A stretch of DNA of 32,441 nt. Source: Dehalococcoidia bacterium. Lineage in GTDB: Bacteria; Chloroflexota; Dehalococcoidia; SHYD01. The notes below the pieces were generated by a model. It was given only the letters and a program-made list of their open reading frames with translations, ran no database searches and was not told where the DNA came from. The stretch spans positions 1 through 32,441 of the forward strand of contig SHYD01000025.1 in assembly GCA_009692945.1 (NCBI GenBank), read 5' to 3'. A program made the translations under genes and the position numbers. Below, in pieces: positions 8,670 to 16,205 of the stretch; position 1 is the stretch's first letter, and each line of letters starts with the position of its first letter.

Positions 8670-9407
8670 TTATGACGTCCCTGGCGCCAACAGAGAGGGC
8701 CTGGCGCGCTTCGGGTCGGTCAACCAGCCAAACCCGATCGCAAAGCTGATCCAGAACAGCGCCAAACCGGCGAGAGACAGGGCCCGGAACGACTGGAGCA
8801 GTGCCTCGGGGGCCGAAACAGCGTCGGGATTGGCGGGCATGGCCAAGACCAGGATCGCCCCCCAGAGTATCGCCAACGCCGCCGACAGCGCCCGCCCGTT
8901 GCCGCCGGGCGCCATCCGGTGGCCCGCATACGCAGCCGCGGCGGTGCCGATAACCGAGAGTGCCAGCAGTGCCGCATACAGCCCCAGCCGGTAGCTGATG
9001 GTGTCGGGGTCCCCAACGCCAGGAGGGTTGGCTGGGTACTTGAGGAAGGGGAGTACACCTACCGACCACCCTGCCAACAACGCCAGCCACCAACCCGATG
9101 GTCCGGCGCCCGCCCCGGAGCGGCGGGCCAAGCGCAGGGTTGCGAACACCACCCCGAACAGTAAGCCCCACATCAGGCCGTAGATGCCGTAGCCCAGGAA
9201 CAGACCCAACCGCTGCCCCTCACGGGAGACGACGGGCGGCGCCGATTCAGCCGTGCCGTGCTCGGCCGTATGGGCTTGCTCGAGGGCGATCGCCTGCTCA
9301 ATTACCGTCTCGGTGAAGGCGAAATGGAACGCGGCCGTGATGAGTCCGGCCAAGAGCCCCGCCACAAGGGCATTGCGCAGGATCGAGAACACGCTGGGCG
9401 GGTTCAT
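8670..9407 (-). CDS. cbtA: CbtA-family cobalt transporter membrane subunit
   Basis: CbtA is a predicted cobalt transporter subunit usually found beside CbtB under B12 riboswitches. The 245-residue product has several hydrophobic helices: about residues 10-28, 65-85, 105-120, 140-160, 175-190 and 210-230. The first helix ends in AFHFAFTETVIEQAI, resembling the CbtA signature of His, Glu and an aliphatic stretch. A hydrophilic loop at about 40-65 contains His and Glu. The ATG at 9407-9405 follows the cbtB stop by 9 bases, indicating an operon. The transport role rests on family knowledge and context; mechanism and energy source are not visible. Confidence 0.85.
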   Translation of the reverse strand: MNPPSVFSILRNALVAGLLAGLITAAFHFAFTETVIEQAIALEQAHTAEHGTAESAPPVVSREGQRLGLFLGYGIYGLMWGLLFGVVFATLRLARRSGAGAGPSGWWLALLAGWSVGVLPFLKYPANPPGVGDPDTISYRLGLYAALLALSVIGTAAAAYAGHRMAPGGNGRALSAALAILWGAILVLAMPANPDAVSAPEALLQSFRALSLAGLALFWISFAIGFGWLTDPKRARPSLLAPGTS

Positions 9408-9416
9408 GACGAGTTT

Positions 9417-9623
9417 CTAGTGGCAGGGAAAGCCGGCGGCGTGCCGGGCGTCGTGGACCAGTTCATGGATAAAGTTCTGCGCATAGGCGGTATCGCCTTG
9501 CAGCAGGCTCAGCAGCAGGCCTTGGTCAAAGGCCAGTACGTAAAAAAGCCCGAGGCCCGCCAGCGCCACCGGCGCCAGTTTGCCCCACTCCTGCCGATTG
9601 CCGACCAGGATGTTTGCCAACAT
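9417..9623 (-). CDS. cbtB: CbtB-family small cobalt transporter subunit
   Basis: This 68-residue protein has one membrane helix (about residues 17-34) and a C-terminal metal-binding tail HELVHDARHAAGFPCH, with His53, His57, His61, Cys67 and His68. That tail is the hallmark of CbtB, the partner of CbtA in putative cobalt uptake. A strong ribosome site AGGAGG sits 6 bases before the ATG at 9623-9621, so the longer reading frame that starts upstream inside the attenuator is rejected. It is the first gene behind the cobalamin riboswitch and terminator, so it should be the most directly repressed by B12. Confidence 0.9.
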   Translation of the reverse strand: MLANILVGNRQEWGKLAPVALAGLGLFYVLAFDQGLLLSLLQGDTAYAQNFIHELVHDARHAAGFPCH

Positions 9624-9659
9624 GGTGACCTCCTGAACGCTATTCGGATTTCCGCCTAC

Positions 9660-9682
9660 AAAAAAACCCGCTCTGGGCGGGT
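9660..9682 (-). terminator. Intrinsic terminator (attenuator) of the cobalamin riboswitch
   Basis: On the minus strand ACCCGC (9682-9677), loop CCAGA, GCGGGT (9671-9666) and a run of further T residues to 9660 form a compact Rho-independent terminator. It lies between the aptamer and cbtB, 37 bases before the start codon, so cobalamin binding would favour premature termination. Confidence 0.85.
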
Positions 9683-9689
9683 ACGGACG

Positions 9690-9873
9690 CAACGGCTGGT
9701 GAACCGCTGGGCGGCTTATGGGCCGCTGACCGATACCCTTTGGCTCGAAGGATGGTCGTGCTGTGGATGGAGGGCGTTCTCGGGCTCGACGGAGGTATTC
9801 CGTTCACCGTTGCGGCACAGCGCCGGTCTTGCACCGGACTTCCCGCTTGCTCCAACCCAACTATTCGATTGGT
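9690..9873 (-). promoter_or_regulatory. Cobalamin (B12) riboswitch controlling cbtBA-cobN-chlID-cbiX-cbiC-cbiD
   Basis: On the minus strand, 9843-9805 carries the conserved aptamer core: GGGAAGTCCGGTGCAAGACC, then GGCGCTGTGCCGCAACGGTG. A B12-box-like segment CGAGCCCGAGAACGCCC follows at about 9788-9772. The rest, down to about 9690, can hold the outer and expression-platform stems and leads into an intrinsic terminator. This matches the cobalamin riboswitch family, which binds adenosyl- or aquo/methylcobalamin and lowers expression of cobalt uptake and corrin genes. Exact boundaries and ligand subclass cannot be set by eye. Confidence 0.93.
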
Positions 9874-9879
9874 AGCGCC

Positions 9880-9908
9880 ATGATACCCCGCTGCCGCGGC
9901 GGCGTCAA
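9880..9908 (-). promoter_or_regulatory. Sigma-70-type promoter of the cobalt operon, overlapping the livF stop
   Basis: TTGACG at 9908-9903 and TATCAT at 9885-9880 are separated by exactly 17 bases. A start about 7 bases downstream (near 9873) would place the riboswitch at the 5' end of the transcript. The -35 box overlaps the TGA stop codon of livF, so the promoter is packed into the end of the previous operon. This is a prediction from consensus only. Confidence 0.6.
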
Positions 9909-10624
9909 TGGGCGATGCTCTCGCCGAGATAGCTCCGCTGCACCTGAGGGTCCGCCAGCAGGTCCTTTCCGAGACCCTGACTAACCACCCTGCCGGTCTC
10001 CAGCACGTAAGCACGGTCCGCCATGCTGAGAGCAGCCCTGGCGTTCTGTTCCACCAGGAGAATAGCCAGGTCGGACGCTTTGAGCTGCATGATGATTTCG
10101 AAAATGGACCGGACCACCATGGGCGCCAGTCCCAATGAGGGCTCGTCCAGCAGCAGCAGCTTGGGGCGGGCCATCAGCGCGCGGCCGATGGCGAGCATCT
10201 GCTGTTCGCCGCCGCTGAGGGTACCCGCCATCTGAACACTACGTTCTCGAAGGATGGGAAACAGGTCGTACACGTGAGCCAGTTCCTTCGCATTCTCTGC
10301 AGCGTTTCCACCCCGCGAGAACGCGCCCAATTCAAGATTGTCGAGGACACTCAATTCTGCGAACAATTGGCGGCCTTCCGGCACCTGGGAGACGCCGAGT
10401 TTGACGATCTGGTGGGGCGGCGTGCGGGCGATCTCCTTGCCGTCGAACTGGATGGTCCCCCCCGACGGTGGCAGCAACCCCGAGATAGACTTGAGCAAAG
10501 TGCTCTTCCCGGCGCCATTGGCGCCGATAACCGTGACGATTTCGCCGTTGTTCACCGTCAGGCTGATGTCCCGGAGCACCGTCAGCGCCCCGTAGGCCAC
10601 CTCGAGGCGATCAATTTGCAGCAT
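9905..10624 (-). CDS. livF: LivF-type ABC transporter ATP-binding protein
   Basis: This is the second ATPase of a branched-chain-amino-acid-type (HAAT) importer, acting on the cytoplasmic side. The 239-residue product has Walker A GANGAGKS (34-41), the Q-loop region SQVPEGRQLF (79-88), signature LSGGE (136-140), Walker B LLLLDEP (156-162) and the LivF-typical LLVEQN. The ATG at 10624-10622 is preceded by GAGGA with an 8-base spacer, so it is chosen over an in-frame GTG five codons upstream. The gene overlaps the end of the LivM-LivG fusion by 14 bases and ends the uptake operon. The -35 box of the next promoter overlaps its stop. The substrate cannot be told from the ATPase. Confidence 0.92.
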   Translation of the reverse strand: MLQIDRLEVAYGALTVLRDISLTVNNGEIVTVIGANGAGKSTLLKSISGLLPPSGGTIQFDGKEIARTPPHQIVKLGVSQVPEGRQLFAELSVLDNLELGAFSRGGNAAENAKELAHVYDLFPILRERSVQMAGTLSGGEQQMLAIGRALMARPKLLLLDEPSLGLAPMVVRSIFEIIMQLKASDLAILLVEQNARAALSMADRAYVLETGRVVSQGLGKDLLADPQVQRSYLGESIAH

Positions 10625-12458
10625 AGACGGTGTCCTCACCCAGATACGCCTTCAACACGGCGTCGTTTCGCTGGATTTCCGCGGGCGTGCCATCGGCGAT
10701 CTTCTGGCCATAGTTCATCACCAGCACTTCATCGGCGATGTTCATTACCACCCGCATGTCGTGCTCTACCAGCAGCAGCGTGAGCCCCGCGTCCCGCAAC
10801 CTCAGCAGGAGTTCCGAGAGCCGGTCTTTCTCGGTCTCGTTGAGGCCTGCCGCCGGTTCATCCAGCAGGATCAGGCTCGGCTGCACCGCCAGACCCCGGG
10901 CGATTTCCAGCAGCCTCCGCTCGCCAAAGGGCAGCTTGTCAGCTATCGTAGCCGCACGCGGAGCGATCCCGGTCAATTCCAATAGCGCGTACGCCCGTTC
11001 TTCGGCGTCGTGCTCCTCTCGCCTCGTCGCCGCCAACGGCACCAGGGCATTGATGATGCCGGCCTTCAGATGGGTGTGAAGCCCAACCTTGACGTTCTCC
11101 AGGGCGCTCATGGTGGAGAAAAGCCGTGGCGTCTGGAAGGTCCGGACTATCCCCATGCGAGACACCTCGTGGGGCTTGTAGGCCTTGAGGCTGATGCCGT
11201 TGAAGCATGCGTAGCCGTCGTCCGGCGTGATGACCTTGGTCAGCAGGTTGAACGCCGTGGTCTTGCCTGCGCCGTTAGGCCCGATGATCGCTTTGATCTT
11301 GCGGCGGGGCACGCTGAACGTGAGTTCGCTCACCGCCTGAACCCCGCCGAAGCGTTTGGACAGCCCGGTGGCCTCCAGCAGTGGACCTTCCCCGGGCGTC
11401 CGGCCGTCGAATCGCTGGCTGGCATCATGCCCATTGCGGGCCTGGGCCGAGGCGTAACGGTCCACCACCACGCGCGGGCGCAGCCGATCCTTCCACACCT
11501 CCTCGGCCTTCCCCGCCAGGCCCTTCGGCAGGAAGAGCAGGATGAGGATGAGCGTCAGCCCCTGAAGGGCGGTCGTGAAATCGTGGAATCCGCCCATCAC
11601 TTCGGGCAGCAGCCGCATGACGCCCGAGCCGATGATCGCTCCCCAGAGCGTCCGCTGACCCCCGAGGAACAACATCAGCGTCATCTCGACCAGCACCGGG
11701 ACATCGAAATTGGCGGGCGTGGGAACCCGAAGGAACAGGACGTACAGGCTGCCCGCCAACGAACCGAACACCGAGGTCACCATGAACAGCTTGACCTTGT
11801 GCTCCGCAACGAAAATGCCGACGGCTTCAGTGGCGAGTTCATCCGTGCTGATGGCCTGGATGGCCCGGCCGAAGCGTGAACCGACCAGGTTGCGGCCGGC
11901 GGCGAGGCTGATGAAAAGGGCGGCGCAACTCACCACATAGAAGGCCAGGTCGCTTGATAGGGTGTAGCCCAACGCGGAAACTTTGGGTATGCCGGTCAAC
12001 CCGCTCCAGCCACCGGTTTGGTCCGGGAGGCCGCCGATGACCTGGACCACGATGACGCCAAGGCCCAGGCTGGCAACCGCAAAGTAGTAATGCTTCATCC
12101 GCAGCGTGGCAACACCGATCAGGAACGCCACGCCGAGGTTCAACAGCACCGCTATCCCGGCTCCCAGCGCCAGCGGGATGCCGAGTTTAGCGGCAAGCAC
12201 CCCCATGACGTAAGCCCCCAGGGCGAAGAACCCGTTGACTCCGAAGTTGGGCAGGCCGCCGTACCCCATCACCAGATCGAGGCTGAGCACGACGATGCTG
12301 AAGATAGCGATGATGGCGAAGGAACTCATGAGGTATGAGTTTCCGAGGAGCACCATCGGGATCACGGCCGCAACCAAGAATAGAACCATCCAGGCGTGGC
12401 GTCCTGCCAGGAACCGGATGATTCCCAGCACGATGGCAGAGTCCAAGACGCCGCTCAA
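10611..12458 (-). CDS. Fused LivM permease - LivG ATPase of a HAAT-type ABC importer
   Basis: One open frame joins a LivM-like permease (about residues 1-315) to a LivG-like ATPase (about 358-615) through a hydrophilic linker (about 318-357). The permease part has eight or more hydrophobic helices and the LivM stretch SLDLVMGYGGLPNFGVNGFF. The ATPase part has Walker A GPNGAGKT (393-400), FQTPRLFS after it, the signature-like LPFGERRLLEIARG and Walker B LILLDEP. The start is TTG at 12458-12456: it has GGAAGG 7 bases upstream and makes a TTGA overlap with livH. A TTG 12 codons further upstream is less likely. I see no stop or shift at the junction, so this looks like a real fusion of two normally separate proteins. 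The linker and domains are intact. Confidence 0.9.
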   Translation of the reverse strand: MSGVLDSAIVLGIIRFLAGRHAWMVLFLVAAVIPMVLLGNSYLMSSFAIIAIFSIVVLSLDLVMGYGGLPNFGVNGFFALGAYVMGVLAAKLGIPLALGAGIAVLLNLGVAFLIGVATLRMKHYYFAVASLGLGVIVVQVIGGLPDQTGGWSGLTGIPKVSALGYTLSSDLAFYVVSCAALFISLAAGRNLVGSRFGRAIQAISTDELATEAVGIFVAEHKVKLFMVTSVFGSLAGSLYVLFLRVPTPANFDVPVLVEMTLMLFLGGQRTLWGAIIGSGVMRLLPEVMGGFHDFTTALQGLTLILILLFLPKGLAGKAEEVWKDRLRPRVVVDRYASAQARNGHDASQRFDGRTPGEGPLLEATGLSKRFGGVQAVSELTFSVPRRKIKAIIGPNGAGKTTAFNLLTKVITPDDGYACFNGISLKAYKPHEVSRMGIVRTFQTPRLFSTMSALENVKVGLHTHLKAGIINALVPLAATRREEHDAEERAYALLELTGIAPRAATIADKLPFGERRLLEIARGLAVQPSLILLDEPAAGLNETEKDRLSELLLRLRDAGLTLLLVEHDMRVVMNIADEVLVMNYGQKIADGTPAEIQRNDAVLKAYLGEDTVYAAN

Positions 12459-13330
12459 CGTGACGCCTTCCGGGCGAGCACGCCGTTGGGCCAAACCATG
12501 AGCACCAAGATGAGCACCACGAAGGCGACCGCCTCTTTCATCAAAGAGGAGATGTACACCGAACTGAACGCTTCGATAATGCCGAGCGCCAGCGCCCCGA
12601 AGATGACGCCAGAAACCCGGTCCAGACCACCGATGATGGCCCCGGTGAGGCCTTTCATCGCCAGAGCGAACCCGCCATTGAACTCCATCGCAGTGATCGG
12701 CGTGATCAGAACCCCGGCCAGCGCGCCTATGCCGGCGCTGATGGCGAAGGAGATCAGGACCATGGTGCTCACGTTGATGCCCACCAGGCTTGCCGCGTTC
12801 GCGTTCTCTGAACAGGCTCTCAGCGCTTTGCCATAGGTCGTCTTATTCAGGAACAACGAAAGCCCGATGACGGTCCCGATGGCGCCACCGAGCACCCACA
12901 GCACCTGGGGCTGGATCGCCGCCCCTGCGACGAAGATTGAGGTCGAGCCCGAGAAAGGCGCCAGCGTAAGGGGGTCCTTGCCCCAGATGATCATCGCCAC
13001 GCCCCGAAACAGGGTGGAAGCTCCCAGGGTGAGCAGGATCACGACGAATGGCGCCTGGGTGCGAACCGGGCGGACTGCCAGCCGCTCGAACAGGACGCCC
13101 ACGACCGCCGTGACTGCCACCGCCAGCAGGAAGGCTGCGAGGACAGGCAGTTTGAGGGCGGTCACCCCGGTGATGGTCAGGAATGCCCCCATCATCGCGA
13201 ACTCGCCGTGGGCGAAGTTGAGCACGGTGGTGGAGCGGTACACCAGAGTGAACCCCAGGGCGATCATGGCGTAGATTCCGCCCGTGGTGAGACCGCCGAA
13301 TAGCACCTGCATGGCGAGGGCGACGTCCAC
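12455..13330 (-). CDS. livH: LivH-type ABC transporter permease
   Basis: This integral membrane permease of the HAAT importer pairs with the LivM half of the downstream fusion. The 291-residue product shows the LivH pattern: GLTTGGIYAMIALGFTLVYRST near the start in consecutive short blocks, NFAHGEFAMMGAF at about 38-50, multiple helices, and GGLDRVSGVIFGALALGI in the C-terminal third. The GTG start at 13330-13328 has GGAAGG 8 bases upstream. It lies 34 bases after the amidohydrolase gene and overlaps the LivM-LivG start by 4 bases. The substrate is not evident from the sequence. Confidence 0.92.
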   Translation of the reverse strand: MDVALAMQVLFGGLTTGGIYAMIALGFTLVYRSTTVLNFAHGEFAMMGAFLTITGVTALKLPVLAAFLLAVAVTAVVGVLFERLAVRPVRTQAPFVVILLTLGASTLFRGVAMIIWGKDPLTLAPFSGSTSIFVAGAAIQPQVLWVLGGAIGTVIGLSLFLNKTTYGKALRACSENANAASLVGINVSTMVLISFAISAGIGALAGVLITPITAMEFNGGFALAMKGLTGAIIGGLDRVSGVIFGALALGIIEAFSSVYISSLMKEAVAFVVLILVLMVWPNGVLARKASR

Positions 13331-13364
13331 TTGTTCCGCCTTCCTTGGTGACTGTTATGCGGCG

Positions 13365-14435
13365 TTACAGACGGAAGAACCGTTGGGCGTTGAGCCCGAG
13401 GACCGCCGCCTTGTGCTCATCGGACAGTTCGGTGCTCTCCAGCGTCTCATCGATCTCGTGGACCGCCGCCTTGTAGTCGACCTCATGGGGGTAGTCGGAG
13501 GAGTAGGCGAAGGGCTCGATGCCGACGCGCCCCGCCAGGTACGGCAGGCTGGCGTCCTCCCCCTCGCATCCGACGAGGATCTGGCCGCCGGTCAGGTAGT
13601 CATCAAAGCTGCGCGGGAGCCCGCCCATCAGCTGCTGATCACGGGCGATGCGGTCCAACAGCAGGACGGTCCAAGCGCACCCGCCCTCCATGAACGCCAC
13701 CCGCAGATCCTTCCACTTGTCGAAGACGCCCCGATAGACCATCGAGACACACGCGTACATGAGGGGCACCGGATGGTGCACAACATGGGAAGCAATGAGG
13801 TGGTTAAAGCTGTTCAAGCCCAACCCCACATTGGAACCACCATGCACCGCCAGGGTGCACCCCAGTTCGGCGGCCGTCTCATAGACCGGCCAGTAATACT
13901 CGTGGCCCAGGTCGAGGTCGAGGCCGGTGGAAGGCAGCATGGCGCCTTGCAGGTCCAATTCCCGCACCGCCCGCCGCAATTCCTTCGCCGCCTCTTTCGG
14001 ATCCTGCATCGGGATCAAGGCCACGGGGTGCAGCCGTTTGCTTACCCGCCGGTAGCGGTCCGCGACGTAGTCGTTATAAGCGCGGCACAGGGCGACGGTG
14101 TAGTCGGTCAACCGCAGCAGGCCAACGGTCAAGCCTTCGCTGGTGAACAGGACGGTGTCCTTGATCCCGGCCCGCTCCAACAGCACCACCCAGTCTTCCG
14201 CCGATCCTGGCCGGTGGCTGCTGGCGTACTCCCGCTGCGCGCCAGCGATGGACTGCGCGGTGCCAGCGTTGAGGAAATGGAGCCCGTCGAGGGAGGGGAA
14301 GGGGCCACGGAAAAACACCCGCGGTTCCGCGGCCGCCGTGCGGACGCCGCCGTCCGCATACTGCGCCAGTTCCTCCATCGATTCCATCAGGTGTCCGTCG
14401 CAGTCGACGATGGTGAGGGATTTTCGGTCAATCAT
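13365..14435 (-). CDS. Amidohydrolase_2 (ACMSD-like) family metalloenzyme inside the liv operon
   Basis: This is a TIM-barrel metal-dependent hydrolase or decarboxylase of the amidohydrolase_2 family, 356 residues and cytoplasmic with no signal peptide. Candidate metal and active-site residues are Asp11/Asp13/His15 in VDCDGHLME, His198 in LAVHGGS, Glu250 in AFMEGGCAW and Asp314 in YSSDYPHEV. The first motif has Asp-Gly-His rather than the classical His-x-His, as in many relatives from soil and marine bacteria. It sits between the binding-protein gene and livH, so its substrate may be what the transporter brings in, or a product of it. The ATG at 14435-14433 is clear. The family call is firm; the substrate is unknown. 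Confidence 0.82.
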   Translation of the reverse strand: MIDRKSLTIVDCDGHLMESMEELAQYADGGVRTAAAEPRVFFRGPFPSLDGLHFLNAGTAQSIAGAQREYASSHRPGSAEDWVVLLERAGIKDTVLFTSEGLTVGLLRLTDYTVALCRAYNDYVADRYRRVSKRLHPVALIPMQDPKEAAKELRRAVRELDLQGAMLPSTGLDLDLGHEYYWPVYETAAELGCTLAVHGGSNVGLGLNSFNHLIASHVVHHPVPLMYACVSMVYRGVFDKWKDLRVAFMEGGCAWTVLLLDRIARDQQLMGGLPRSFDDYLTGGQILVGCEGEDASLPYLAGRVGIEPFAYSSDYPHEVDYKAAVHEIDETLESTELSDEHKAAVLGLNAQRFFRL

Positions 14436-14456
14436 GGGCAGCAGTTTCCTTGATGC

Positions 14457-14489
14457 AGCAGAGATGCGGCCTTTGGCTGCATCTCTGCT
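14457..14489 (-). other. Intergenic hairpin between binding-protein gene and amidohydrolase gene
   Basis: Perfect 11-base arms AGCAGAGATGC / GCATCTCTGCT enclose a short core that can extend the stem by GCC/GGC around a TTT loop (one mismatch). No T-run follows on the minus strand. Placed just after the binding-protein stop, it may stabilise that part of the mRNA or partly terminate, giving more binding protein than downstream subunits. Confidence 0.6.
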
Positions 14490-14521
14490 CGATATCCGTG
14501 CCGAGAGGACTGGCTTCCGGG

Positions 14522-15739
14522 TTACTTGGCCAGCACGAACCGCTTGTTCGCAACGTCAATGCGCATGAGCACCCAGTCAGCAACCATCCCGTTGTGCTCG
14601 GCCGGCCCGCGAGTGATGGTCCCGGTCAGGGTCTTCAGGCCCTTCTGGTTATCCAGCGCCGCCTTGAGCTTCTCGCCGTCGGTGCTGTTGGCGGTCTTGA
14701 TGGCCTCGGTCAGCGAGAGCACCATGTCGTAGCCCAGCGCTGCCACAAGCGTCGGCTGCCGGGTGGTCTTCTTGGTGTAGGCTTCGGCAAACTTGGTCAG
14801 TTTCGCCTTGAGCGGGTCGCTGTCAGGCAGGTCTTTGTAGATGAAGATCTTGGTGCCGCTGAGGTTGATGACGTCGGCGGCGTCCCCTGCCACGTCGATC
14901 AGGCTGGCATTGGCGTTCTGGGCGGTGGTGGTGAATATGCCCCCATTCTGAAGGCCCAAGGCCTTGAAGTTCTTGGCGGCAATGGCCACCTGCTGTCCGG
15001 TGGTGGGGACGAAGTACATCTGGGCGCCCAAGGATTTCAATTTCGCCAGCACCGGCGTCATGTCGGTGTCGGCCGGTTGGATCTGTTCAAAACCAACCAG
15101 TTGCATCTCTTTCTCAATCGGAGGTAGCACCGTGGATTTGATCGATTCAGCCACGGCCCCCGCCTGGCCGATGACGCCGACTTTGGTGTAGCCCTTCTCT
15201 TTGGCCAGCTTGGTGAAGGGAACGGTCTGGTCGACAATGGGGAACAACGCGTAGGAGTAGGGCGAGATATCACCGACCTTGCCCATGCCGCTGACCATCG
15301 GGATCTTCTTCTCGTCGGCCACCGGCTGGAGCGCGGTCCCGATGATGACGGAGGCCGGCCCAACCAGCCCCACCACCTTATCCTGTTCGATTATCTTCTT
15401 GGCAATGGAAAGTCCCACGTCGGCCTTGGACTCGTCGTTGCCGAACACCAACTCGATCTTGCGGCCCAGGATACCACCCGCCGCGTTGATATCCTCCACG
15501 GCGATCTGGGCGCCGTCGTACTCATCCTGGCCGAGCCCGGCGACCGGGCCGGTGGTGGAATAGATGGCGCCGATCTTGATGGGCGGACCGCCACCTGCTG
15601 CGGCTGGAGCCCCAGCCCCGCCCGCCGCGGGAGCCGCCGGCTGGGCGGCAGGGGCGCAGGCAGACAGCAGAAGGGAGCTGGCTACCATGATGGCGGCGGC
15701 ATTCCGGGCGATGCCGGTCATGCTTCGAGTCGAGAACAT
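14522..15739 (-). CDS. LivJ-type periplasmic-binding lipoprotein of the HAAT importer
   Basis: This 405-residue substrate-binding protein opens the liv-type operon. Its lipoprotein signal ends in LLLSAC, so Cys28 would be lipidated, followed by an Ala/Pro/Gly-rich linker (about 29-52). The type I binding fold begins with IKIGAIYSTTGPVAGLG and continues with AVEDINAAGGILGRKIELVFGND in short blocks, typical of the branched-chain amino acid/amide receptor family. The ATG at 15739-15737 is preceded by AAGGAG with suitable spacing; an upstream in-frame extension crosses the promoter and is rejected. The ligand may be an amino acid, amide, aromatic acid or similar compound. Confidence 0.9.
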   Translation of the reverse strand: MFSTRSMTGIARNAAAIMVASSLLLSACAPAAQPAAPAAGGAGAPAAAGGGPPIKIGAIYSTTGPVAGLGQDEYDGAQIAVEDINAAGGILGRKIELVFGNDESKADVGLSIAKKIIEQDKVVGLVGPASVIIGTALQPVADEKKIPMVSGMGKVGDISPYSYALFPIVDQTVPFTKLAKEKGYTKVGVIGQAGAVAESIKSTVLPPIEKEMQLVGFEQIQPADTDMTPVLAKLKSLGAQMYFVPTTGQQVAIAAKNFKALGLQNGGIFTTTAQNANASLIDVAGDAADVINLSGTKIFIYKDLPDSDPLKAKLTKFAEAYTKKTTRQPTLVAALGYDMVLSLTEAIKTANSTDGEKLKAALDNQKGLKTLTGTITRGPAEHNGMVADWVLMRIDVANKRFVLAK

Positions 15740-15775
15740 TCGATACTCCTTGTGTGAGCTGAGAGCTATTGGTGA

Positions 15776-15804
15776 ATTATTACGATGTACCCTGGGCTTG
15801 TCAA
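15776..15804 (-). promoter_or_regulatory. Sigma-70-type promoter of the liv-type operon
   Basis: A perfect -35 TTGACA (15804-15799) is followed after 16-17 bases by TAATAAT (15782-15776). It lies about 37 bases before the binding-protein ATG. The AT-rich -10 stands out from the GC-rich surroundings. No clear operator was recognised. Confidence 0.75.
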
Positions 15805-16154
15805 GAGGAACGCGGCGCGCAGGCGCGCCGCCAAGGCCACAGCGCCACGTCGAAGTCGCGAGCCTCGCGTGAGGCCTGGGGGGGGGGCAGAATTGCCACG
15901 TCCTGCTCGACTGGGCTCCCGCCATTGGCAGTCTCAGGGAGTGTCTTTACCACGGGGACCACGACCACTGACCGGCCGGCGCGATTCCGGCCGAGCGTGG
16001 ACGGGGGCGGCAGGCGGGAGTCGCCATGGCCCCCCCCCCGGAGCGCGGGCGCCGAGGGGTCCTGAACCGCGCTCGGTTGCCCGCGGTTGTGGCGGTTGAA
16101 CCCTTGTTGGCTGCTTCGGCCATAGCGCTTGAGGACCTTGGGAAACGTGGCTGG
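15805..16154. other. Gene-poor intergenic strip with G10 and C10 tracts
   Basis: I recognise no protein, RNA or promoter in these 350 bases. Open frames here are short, low-complexity and Arg/Pro/Ala-rich. Two homopolymers stand out: ten G at 15878-15887 and ten C at 16030-16039. They are mutually complementary and about 142 bases apart, so they could pair, but they may also be sequencing-length artefacts. Confidence 0.6.
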
Positions 16155-16205
16155 GCCTGCCGGCTCGGGACGGGCGAGGAGTGCGCCCGTCCCGAGCCGG
16201 CAGGC
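16155..16205 (-). terminator. Perfect 22-bp inverted repeat directly after hflC
   Basis: The arms at 16155-16176 and 16184-16205 are exact reverse complements around a 7-base loop (AGGAGTG on plus). The outer end touches the hflC stop codon at 16207-16205. No T-tract follows on the minus strand, so a classic Rho-independent terminator is not proven. It may act as a strong RNA 3' end or processing hairpin. Confidence 0.6.

Noticed and set aside
8641..9171. Minus-strand frame overlapping cbtA in another phase
   Set aside because: The cbtA frame has membrane helices and family motifs; this one has none.
15785..16099. Plus-strand frames in the strip between the liv promoter and hflC
   Set aside because: They span homopolymers and are Arg/Pro-rich with no family resemblance.
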